Assembly (NCBI GenBank): GCA_004431415.1
Contig: QPMI01000160.1
Span: forward strand, 62,001 to 126,000
Length of the DNA: 64,000 nt
Source: Cyanophora paradoxa
Lineage: Eukaryota; Glaucocystophyceae; Cyanophorales; Cyanophoraceae
Direction: 5' to 3'
Shown here: piece by piece, positions 51,701 through 61,300 of the stretch
Layout of the letters: each line of letters opens with the position of its first letter
Position numbering within the stretch: the stretch's first letter is position 1
Position numbers and translations under genes: made by a program
The notes under the pieces: model-generated
What the model saw: the letters and a program-made list of their open reading frames with translations, nothing else
The model's database searches: none
Told to the model about the DNA's origin: nothing

Positions 51701-51936
51701 AATGTGCTGCTGAGGAAGACGCGCACGAGGCGCGAGGCGGGGCGGCCGTACGGCGCCCCCGGCCCCGCCGAGGGCGCCTTTTCCGGCCCGGCCCCCGCTG
51801 CCGAGGCGAGATTAGATCTCCTCGAAGTCGAGATTTGATCCCGCCGCTGCGCGGGCGCACCGGAGTCGGCGGCGTCGGAGAAGGCGACCGAAGCGCTGTC
51901 CGCGAAGGAGGCCGCCGGCAGCAGCTCGAGGTGCAC
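45786..51936 (-). CDS. Nephrocystin-3-like STAND protein: DUF4062-NACHT-TPR (multi-exon)
   Basis: Minus-strand exons spell a STAND ATPase. The DUF4062 start is RVFLSSTFRDMGPER (about 51,720), then FRGAAPRLRRELALRGLHLV with VDLRW joining in phase over an intron to GITEEQARRGMVLA (51,470-51,180). The NACHT domain has Walker A VVHGPVGSGKS (about 50,260), Walker B ALLLLDGLDQV (about 49,755) and a following sensor strand LRIVVAASPGRAL. A winged-helix-like region (ASAGLSEAELHALCC, about 48,740) is followed by many TPR-type helices (AHRRLAAHF, AHGRLVAGLEAGVGPDHPEA, AAHEEALEAARAAL) to the stop at 45786. Such proteins act as signalling scaffolds or innate-immunity-type switches. Introns are short and G/C-tract rich; the exon list is incomplete. 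Confidence 0.7.
48935..49315. repeat. Intronic CTTAAGAG and TTCTTAGCAT repeats
   Basis: Short repeats AGTCTTAAGAG (48,950-49,050) and CGTTCTTAGCATCG (49,185-49,310) fill non-coding stretches of the STAND gene. They are low-complexity intron expansions with no coding frame. Confidence 0.6.
51297..51324. repeat. 28-bp G homopolymer (C on the coding strand)
   Basis: An unbroken G run. On the coding (minus) strand it is the pyrimidine tract just before a 3' splice site (CGCCCGCCCCAG then GGGCATCACG) of the STAND gene intron inside DUF4062. Confidence 0.85.
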
Positions 51937-52622
51937 TCCGCTCAGGTCTTGCGCCGACGGCGAGGGCGAGGGCGCCGGCGAGGGCGAGGGCGGAGCGAGG
52001 GAGCGGGCGCTCTCTGCGGCGCGGCCTGAGCGGTGCGCGCGGTCCGCGTGGGGCCTTAGCTACCGGTGGAGGATCGCGGCCTGGGTTGGAGGCCCCGCGC
52101 GCCTGCGTACGCGCACGTTGCCGTCATGATCAGGCGCGTGTCGTCAAGAGCAAGCGTGCCAAGGGCTCGAGCTAGCGCGCGAAGCGAACATCAGGGAGCG
52201 CACCGCTCGTAGCAACAAGGGGGGCGAGCTCTGGGGAGCGCGCCCCGGCCGCGGTCGCTTTGCAGATATCGATGTTGAGGCTGCAGCTGACAGCGGTCGC
52301 TCTCGGGGCTCGTGCTGCGCAGGGGCGCGCGAGCGAGCTCAGCAACTTGCCAGAGCGCTTCGGACTTGACCTATCGCGAGCTCAGTGGTCTAGCTCGGCG
52401 TGCTTACCGCCATCGGGCTCGGCGGCGGCGGCGGCCTGGGCCGATCGGACGCAGCCGAAGGCGCCGCCCATCGCTCGAGGCCTAGGTCCCCGCTGGAGCC
52501 CGAAGCCCCGGTTCAAGCCCCGAAGCCCCGGTTCAAGCCCCGTTGAAGCCCGCAGGCCGGGGGTACGCTAAGTTCTATCACACGAAGCGACCCGTGCGGG
52601 CGGGCAAGCCGGCGCCCGGGAG
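51937..52622. other. Intergenic region between divergent host genes
   Basis: GC-rich spacer with GAGGGCGAGGGCGCCGG-type repeats near 51,960-52,000 and a repeated CGAAGCCCCGGTTCAAGCCC (52,500-52,545). It must hold both promoters. No TATA box is apparent and no gene is supported. Confidence 0.5.
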
Positions 52623-54561
52623 ATGGCGTTCCGAGTCACGCTTGTGGACGAGCGAGCCGGCCGGACAGCTCCCCTGGAGGTGCAGCCTGCTTCGGCTGAG
52701 TCCGCGAAGCTGTTCGCGACCTTGCGCGACGCGGCTCACAAGCTCCTCGCCGGTACGATGGCCTTTCCCCCGTTCTTGAGCGCCTCTTTCTGAGCTTCCC
52801 CGTCCCCAGAGAGCGAGGGCGCTCTCGTCGCGTCTCCTTCGGACGTCCAGCTGTCCTACCGCGATTCAGACAACGACCTTATCAAAATCAACAGCGAGGA
52901 GGAGGCCTTCGCTGCTCTGGCGTGTGTTTCGCAGCCGGCCGCCGCCGCCGCCGGCGGCCTCGTCCTCTACGCATCGCGACCGCTCAATCTGGTCCCGCGC
53001 TCTCTGGCTCAGGACGCCGTCCAAGACGGTAAGAGGACGGTCTCTCTTAGCTTCTAAAATGAAATCCAGAGGCGCGCGCTGACTCGCTGTTCAGGTCGCC
53101 TGACCGCCGGACGCGCTCCCGCGCCCCTCGCCCCTGCGGACTGCGCCACGCTGCAGGAGGCCCTCGCAGACATCGTCCGCGCCGCTGAATCGATTCTGAG
53201 CTCCGTCGGAACTCCGGAGGCGGGAGATCTCAGGTCCCGCGTCGGCGCGCTGCGCACGGCCGCGGCGCAGCTGGCCGCAGCGGCGCCGGCGACGCCTGCC
53301 GTCCCTGCCGCAGCTTTGGAGGAAGCCCCGTTTACCACGCCGGTCGCCGGCCCGCTCCCGTCGCCCGGCGCCCCGATGAGCCCCGTGACTCCGGCCGCGG
53401 CCCCGCGGGCGGCGGCGCCGCCCGCGAACCACGCGCCGGCCGTTCACAAGGATGTCCGATGCGACTCGTGCCACCAGTGGCCCGTCCGGGGTACGCGATT
53501 CAAGTGCGCCCAGTGCGAGAACTTCGACCTCTGCGCCGAGTGCGAGGCCGCCAACCGCCACGACCCTCGCCACATCCTCCTCAAGGCGCGTACCCCCCCC
53601 CCCTTCCCCTCTCTCCCTTCCGAGCGTCGCTGATTCTCCCTCCCCCCCCCCCTTCAGATCCGGGTACCGCGGCAGGTGAAGGTGATGCACGCGGCGGGGT
53701 CGCCCCCCGAAGGGTCCCTCGTCCTCCCGCGTGGGGCCGTACCCCGCGTCCCCTCCGCCGGCCGCCTCCACGCCAGCTTCCCCTCGCCCGCCCTGGGGCC
53801 CGCCCCGGCCCCGGCCCCCGCCCCCGTCCCGTCCCTCCTCTCTGCCGCCTCCTCCGCCGCTTCCGCCTCCGGATCGAGCCCCCCGGCCGCCGCCGCCGCC
53901 CCGGCCCCTGCCCCTGCGGATGCCGCCGGCGCAGGCGCCTCGGCCGCCGGCGCGGGAGCTTCCCCCTCCCCCGCGGACGACGCCGCCGCTCTCGGCGAGT
54001 CTTTCGTCGTCGTACCCGGCGCCGCCTCCTCCTCCCCCGAGCCGGACGACGCCGCCGGCATCGGGCCGGTACTCCCCGCAGCCTCCTCCTCCCCCCATCC
54101 TTCCTTCTCGCCCCTCCCCGAAGCCTCCCTCGCCGACTCCTCCCTCCTCGCCCTGTCCGACGCCGGTACCCCCCGCCCCCGCCCCCTCTGCCGGCGCGCT
54201 CACGCCGGCGCAGCCCTGGGCTCCTCGATCGACGACGGCGCCGGGGCCGGCCTGGGCGCCGCCCCCTCCAGCTCCCCCCGGCCCCCCAAGGAGCCTGGCT
54301 CGCCCCCCTCGGCCCTGGGCCGTTCCTCCGGTTCCCTCGGGAGGATCCTTACCCCCGAAGAGTTCGCCTGCGAGCTGGACCTCCACGAGTGGTACCCATA
54401 CCCCCCTCCATCTCTTCCCCGCCCCCTCCCCGCCCGTTCTCTGAACCGGTACTGTACCCCCCAGGCAGCTGGTGGAGTCACGGAGGGAGATCGAGGCTCT
54501 GCTCTCGGCCTCGACCGCTTCCCTGGGGCCCGCCCCGCCCGCCGCCGCCGCCGGCCCTTGA
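52623..54561 (+). CDS. p62/NBR1-like autophagy adaptor, PB1 + ZZ (six exons)
   Basis: A phase-consistent model: exons 52623-52752, 52810-53028, 53095-53585, 53658-54165, 54214-54391 and 54465-54561 give 540 residues. The N-terminal PB1 domain has the acidic OPCA motif SYRDSDNDLIKINSEEEAF. A ZZ zinc finger lies at residues about 236-280 (CDSCHQWPVRGTRFKCAQC, then FDLCAECE and a His pair). A disordered Pro/Ala/Ser-rich region contains ESFVVVPG (about 394-401), a candidate LC3/Atg8-interacting motif. The C-terminus is helical (EWQLVESRREIEALL). PB1-ZZ-LIR order is that of sequestosome-1/NBR1 selective-autophagy receptors; no UBA domain is evident. Intron 3 appears to be GC-AG (AAG then GCGCGT). 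Confidence 0.8.
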
Positions 54562-57500
54562 GGCTCACCCCTTTTATTCCCGTGAACGAGCCTGTATAGT
54601 GCAGAGTGTCCGAGTTCGCCCGATCGCGGCCCATTCCAGCATTGATAGTCATTGAAAAGTGATCATAAATACAAATGCCAACTTCCCGAGTTCGAACAGC
54701 CCAAGCTCGCAAGAGCTGTATGTAGGCTATATATAGGCCGCGCCGGGCCGCGCCGCAGCTGCACAGCAACTTGGCAAATCTGCACTCTTACTTTTACTTT
54801 TACAGGCCCTGGTCAAACTTGACGTAAAACGGCTGCTGGAGGGGGGTTTTCGGTGGCAGAACTGCCCTTTTCTGGCAATTTCTGGGTGCAGAACCGCCGC
54901 ATTCCGTGTGTTAATCGTACTTGCATCGGCTTTAAAGCCCTTCTGCATTGAAAAACTACCCGTTAATTATAAGCACCTTTCTGAGGCCAGGGTGCCCTTG
55001 GAAGGCCTACCCCCCCTCAGGACGAAGGATTTGTCATTCAGCACCACATTACAGTTTACAGAAACTGTCTCACCACGACGCCTACCATGAATCCTAGGAT
55101 TGGCACTGAGGCACTTACATCTTTGGAAAATAGGAACCGAAGCTTTGAGTGCTGGAGGAATCAGTGAAGCTAGAACTACAGTAGAGAACAACAGCTGACA
55201 GGGATAAAGAGGGAGAGGAAGTGGGTGGGCAGAACACCGTGCTACTACTGGCCCCGAAAAGGCCAGCCTGGTCTACCAGCGGGAGGATCACGCCTCCACC
55301 ATAGCGAGTAGCTCCAGCGCGCGCCCAGTCCACCCGCCTCCCGTCTCTCGATCCCAAGGCTGCTGCGCCCCGCTGCAGGTGCAACACCATCCTAAAAGAG
55401 GACCGGAAACCGGAGCTCGTGAGAGCCCGGGTGAAAACCGGTGGGCGCACAGCGCCGCCAGCCGCAGCCAGCGCTCTGTGCTCCTCGGCCGAGAGATACC
55501 TCCTCCAGTTGGCGCGCGCACGCGCGCGTGGGGTCCGCTGCGGCGGGGGTTGGGAGGCCCCGGGCCGCCCGAGTGCTCAGAAGCACATCGCCTCGCCAGG
55601 AATCTAAGCATCTGTGCGGCCGCGACGCCCAAGGCCGCGACGCGGGCGTGCAATCACACGACCGACGATCATCTGCGCGGGCGCAACACAGGTCGCCGGC
55701 CCCATAGCCGCGGGCGGCCGATCGCTGCCGCAGAGAAGTGCTTGGGCTGAACGAGAGAGCAGCTGCTGAAGCTGCCGCTGGTGTCCGCTGGAGTAGCTCG
55801 CCGAACCGACCCACGGAGCGGATTCCTAACGGACGCGCGGCTAACCAGCTAGAGGAGGGCTAAAGGCACCGCCGAGGCGATTCGCGGCTGCCGGAGAGGC
55901 GCCCAGCGGGCAGGAGCCCGCTACCTACTTTCTCTCCAGGTCGGGGTACGCGAAACCCCCCCCCTCAGGACCGCACTTCTTTATAATTACCCGAGAATCG
56001 TGTGTCTAGCTATACGTATACAGAGATCTGGATCCGGATAGAACCCGGTGGGAAAGGCATATTTACTTAGCTCAGCGGCTGAGACATAGCTAGGTCGCAT
56101 GCGCAGCCTCGCAGGCAGCGCCCCTCTCTCATTCATGGATGGGCGCTCTTGTATGTAGTCAAGTTTTACGTATACATTAAAAACGCCGCGGCCGTGACGG
56201 TCACTTTTTGACGGCACTTTTAGCTTTACAGAGGGGGCCGGCCCGGCCGGGCCGCCGGGGGTCAAACTTGACGTGAAATGGCAACCCTAGTAGCAGGCTA
56301 CTAGCAGCCTACTAGCAGGCCGGGGCCGGGGCCGCCGCGGCGCCGCCGCGCCGGCCCGCCGGGCTATTAGCTGTAGGCTGTAGGCTGTAGCAAACTGCAG
56401 AAGGCTACCGGTACCTGCCTTCTAGGTACATGGCCCTGAATGCGCATTCGGACTCGAATTTCGGAGTGATTTCGGATCGATGGATAGCTTAGGAATCATT
56501 TGAATGCGCATGCGGACCGATGATGCGGTACGAGTCCGTACGACTCCGTACGAGTGCAAGTACCTTCGAGCCTGATGATCAGAGGGAGGTTTCTCATTCA
56601 TTTCCGCCAATTTCCATTCAAGTTTCCCAGAAAACTTTTTTCATCAAACTCGAACGGGCGGGAAAGAGCCGAGAAAGCGTCACGGCGTCACGGCGTCACA
56701 GACTCCGAGCCCCAAAAAAGGTTCAGTTGCGGGCTCCTAGCCGATTGCGAGTCGCCAAGATTCAATGATTCGGCGGCCGCCGGCGGCCGGCCTGGCCCGG
56801 CGGCCCCGGCCATGGCCATGGCGGCCAGCGACGCCGGTGGCCACTGGCGGGCCGTGCCACGGTGGACCGTGGGCCGTGGCCCCTGGGCCCTGCGGCCCCT
56901 GCGCCGGGCCTGCAGCTGCGGCCTCTGCCAGCTGCCATCATTGTGCCCGCGGCCCGCGGGCCGCGGGCCGCGGCCGTGGCCATGGCCCGTGGCCCGTGGG
57001 CCGTGGCCCGTGGCCATGGGCCGGCGCCGGCGTGGGCCCTGGCCCGGGCGGCCCCTGGCCCGGCGCCGGGCCGGCGGCCATGGGCCGTGCACGGTGCACG
57101 ACGGCTGCACGTCGACGCCTGGCCGCGTCGTGGGAGACGGTGGGAGTCGTGGGACTCGTGGCCCAGTGGCCCTGGCAGTGGGATACTCGTGGGCCGTCAC
57201 GGCGTGGCCAATGGCCATGCCATGATGGCCGGGTGGCCCTCGAGCTCTCAGAGTCTCGCGCTCGCGATCGTGGGATTCGTGGACGCCGGGCCGCGGGGCC
57301 CGTGGGCCGTGGCCCGTGCCCCGTGGCGGCCGGGCCGGCCAGCCGGCGCCTGGCAGCGGAGGAGGTCTCGTTCTCAGAGTCTACCGTAGTACTCGGCTAC
57401 GAGCCTACGAGCCTACGACAACACTGTGACAGCACGGCCGCGGTCTACCGCTGCGCATGCGGCGGCGCTGCCGCAGTGCCGCATGCGCAGTACTAGTACA

Positions 57501-58380
57501 TCACTGTACTACGGTACATGCAGCCCGCATGATGCGCAGTGCCGCTGCACTGCGGCAGCTGCCAGCCTGGCAGGCTGCAGCTGGGGCCCGATCGCGATTC
57601 AGCGTGCGAACCGTTGAACTGCCAGCCTGGCAGGCTGCCTCCAACGTACCGTACGTACGCATATCGATCTTCCTTTGGGACTGTACATATGCAGTGATAG
57701 CTAGTCCGGGCCGGGATCCTCGGGGATGAGATTTTGAGACTCCACTCGCGCGCTACATATTAATATTGGGACCGGAATTCGAACTTCCGAGCTCGAGTTC
57801 GGAAGCAGTACGCCGCACGCGTGGCCGGGCACGAGGTGGCGTTTGAATTCGAATTCAGCGCTCTCCGTTTGGAGGCTCGCTCGGCATCCAGCGGCGGCAC
57901 CTCACGCACGTGAGCCAGCTAGCGCTGAGCGGACTCTCCGGGACCGGAGGCCTGCAGCTAGCTATAGCTAAATATATATCGCGCCCTCTTCCCGCGGGAC
58001 TCATGGCCACGGCCAGCTGCAGCAGCCTGGATTCAATTGGCGGGCTGCGCATGCGCAACATACTTCAGACGAATTCAAGTAGGCTAATGCGGAAATCTGT
58101 GACTCTGCAAGCGGCCGGTGGAGCTCGCAGCTACAGGCAGCGCAAGATATCTGCTTTTTCCGATACATTTCGTTGCTTGCTTTCGCTGTCTTGCGTACTC
58201 CATGCTATTCCTTCTAGCCAGTCGCAAGGTGAGGCTCAACGCAAAGATGAAGCTCAAGCTTAGGCCAAACATGTTTAATTTAAGCGTCCTCGCCTCCGGC
58301 CCAATAATTTTATGTATCACGCGCGCGAGCTCGAGCTCTGAGCATGCATATGCCTGAATTCACTTCGTCTTTCGGTCTTT
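54562..58380. other. Long intergenic region, low-complexity and palindromic
   Basis: No gene is supported. It contains palindrome-rich stretches like those at 43.6-44.6 kb (for example around 56,015-56,045 with TATACGTATA, AGATCT, GGATCC, TCCGGA, and 57,760-57,865 with repeated GAATTC), a CTACTAGCAGGC repeat (56,290-56,320), GTACGAGTCC repeats (56,525-56,560) and a GGCC-rich tract (56,770-57,350). Many overlapping frames are open only because of base composition. Confidence 0.55.
56770..57350. repeat. GGCC/GGCCGTGG-rich tract
   Basis: Almost 600 bp dominated by GGCC, CCATGGCC and CCGTGGCC, giving open frames in all phases with Pro/Arg/Gly/Ala-rich translations. No codon-usage or domain support for a gene. 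Confidence 0.7.
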
Positions 58381-61300
58381 CGGATCAACAGGTTACTCTC
58401 GGTTGGTCGTGTCGGCCCCTCCCGCGGATTCCTTCCTTCTTGGTGGCATCATCACCCCCGATCCACGCGGCGTGACTTGCGGTATGTAGATGGTCATGGA
58501 ATCTAATATACGTGTACAATAGACGCCGAGAAACTGTGCCTTATCATTTTGAGTCTTCAGATCAGGGTCAGTCTGCCGCGGATCCGATTTTCCGAGGTCC
58601 GGATCGATATCCATTCCGTATCGGCATCATTTCAAATTTGCAAATTTGATTGCAGATGTTGACCCAAGCGGAACGGCGGAGTGCGAGCTGCACTGGATGT
58701 GTGGAGACCCGGCTTTCTGCGGCAGCATCCAGCTCGCTCTGATTGGCGGGCCTAATCTGTACACGCGCGACGCTCGACTTTCCCCGGGTACGTTGATCAT
58801 GAGCGGCTCCGCGAATGACTAGCACCGTACATGTCTTTCTTCACATTCGCCACACCGCGCATGCATCCATTGTAATTATAATCGAACTTATCATGCATGG
58901 AATGTAGGGGATTACGACGTCCGTCCAGTTCGTGTCCAGGTTGTGGATTCAGACCCTGCGTTTCCGGTACGCTAGCGCTGAGGCTCTTTTTTGAAGATCG
59001 ATATCTACAAATATCTTGATGTGATATATAATGATATACTGATCCATGCGCGCGCAATGCTGCCGTGTCCTGTAATCCATTTTTGAATACTCAGGGGATC
59101 GTCTACCACGTCTACCGGTACGATTACCCTGCCTCGAAGCGACCGACGCACTATTTATATATCTTCGGCTTCCGTTCAGATTTACCGTCAATCACACTTC
59201 CGCTCTCAACTTTTCACTGGGCTTGACGCGCGACTTCGCGGTCCTCCATCAACAGGAAGCCACGCCGCAGAACCCGTCTCCGGGCCTCAACCTCGCTACC
59301 ATGAAAGGAGTGGACTTCAACTTTACGCTGCATTTCTACCCCGGCGGCAGTAACGCAAACATCGACAACATCCGGCTGCTAGGCGCCTCCGCGGTTGCCG
59401 GTCCGTAATCGGACACTGATCATGAGACACTGAGACATGCTCGAGCATGCTCTTGATTACTTTTCTTTCGAATTCCACTGAACTTACGGCACGGTTTGCT
59501 TTTTACAGACGTAATCGATCCCTCAAGGCTCGATTCGCTCCCCTCGGTTTGCCGCTTCATGATCATGATCAGGTGTCCTTGTCAATTCGTTCTGATTCGA
59601 GCACGCCCTCCTTTTCTAGGTAAGAGTGTTCAACTCAAGCAACTCCGGACCCTACCACTTGTACATCGGCGCCAGTACGTCTGCATGTATAGCGAACATG
59701 CAGTGGAGCTTGCAAATGCAATTTTCGTAAAGGTTTGTGATTTAATTTATGCAGATCGAACCAGCAATGGGAACATCACCTACTCGTCGGCAATGCTCTC
59801 CATCGATCGCGAAAGCGCTCTTTCCGAGTTCCGCGTCAAGCACCGGCCGCTCAGGCTCCAGTCCGACGGCCAGCCTTACGCGTTCCAGTACGCGAAGGGA
59901 ACGGACTACAGCCGAACGTGCGCCTACAGACTGAGTCTGAGATTAGATATGCAAATCAAATATTAATCGAAGAATTCGAACCCCTGCACGCTCAGGTCGG
60001 GCCCGTGGTACAACGTCACCCAGGTCTTTCTTGCGAATCCGGACTTCGCCTCGGACGGGTACGCGAAGCTTAAGCTTAAGTATAGCTTGCTCTGATCTTA
60101 AGCGTTGTAATATTAATTATTACGCGTACAACATCGAATTCAATACTGTTGACTATAGCTTGCTCTGATCTTAAGCTTTATTATACGTACAATATCGAAT
60201 TTATTTAACTTAGTAATACTGTTCTCGATCGCGCACAGATTCGAGTTTGCGATTGAGACGCGGAGTGGAAACCAGAAGATCGCGAACTTGTACACCGTAC
60301 ACGTCCTTCCTCTGCTTATCGCCGAAGTGGAGATGCGGGCCTTCACGCCGGTCCTGGTCGCCGAGCATCTCGCGTACCCTTTCTCGATCTCTTCTACCGC
60401 GGAATACTTCCGCGTGTGGATGAAAGTCAACTCTGGCGCCCAGAGCACCTGGACGGCACTAAAGAGTTCAGACGGTAACTACCTCTGGACGCACTCCAAA
60501 GGCTTCAAGCAGTACGACTTTGTGTACAAAGCATCGTACGGGGTACGCACTGTGCACATTCGCCGAGCTACCGGTCCGGTTGACGCAACATTAATCGATA
60601 TCGCCTCCAAACACAGTTCGGGACCAGAACAATCATAGTGGATCTCCTGCTGCCCTCCGTGCGCGATATGCCCTTTGACTTCGAGCTCAGATCGCCTTCG
60701 CTAACGACGCGAGGTAAAACGCGTGGCAAATCGAAACGCAGGCACTTTATCCCAGGCAAGTCGCCAACGAGCTACGCGAGCTCGCGTTCATCCCCTTCGC
60801 TAAGTGAGAATGCTCGCGCAGTGTCCAAGCAATCGTGAAGGGCTACGACTCCACTGCCTGGACTTCGGATGAACGCCCCATGCGCATCCTCAAGTGGGGG
60901 GGCGCAGGGCTGAACCTCCACGTGAGTCCAGGCAGCGCTACGTTCGACCTGCAAGATTTCGCAGGTGCTCACTCTAAACCTTCAATCACTTTCAGTTGCC
61001 GTCACTGGAAAGCAGCTTTTAACGTACGTTTGCAACCAGTTACGGTCGTCAAGCCGGCTGAATCGACGGCGGTCGTCGCGGATTTGTTGGCGAACGTATA
61101 TGTGAACACTCCGACAGGCGCCGCTGGAGTCCGATTCATCGGCCTCTCGTCTTCATCGGCCTTCTCAGTTCCAGTCACCGTGGAGATAAGGTTTTCGAGT
61201 CGGGTAGACAAGGTTTACCCGGCGTACTTGCTAGGGACGTTTGAGATGTATGTCATTGACGCTTTGGGGGACTGTCGGGGGGAGCCATCGCCTTGGAACA

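Noticed and set aside
54967-55191. Small minus-strand gene of 74 residues
   Set aside because: No start context, neighbour exon or family pattern supports it; left as part of the intergenic region.
56554-57500. Open frames of 170-240 residues in the GGCC tract
   Set aside because: Low-complexity translation (Gly/Pro/Arg/Ala/Trp runs) in several frames at once with no domain pattern.
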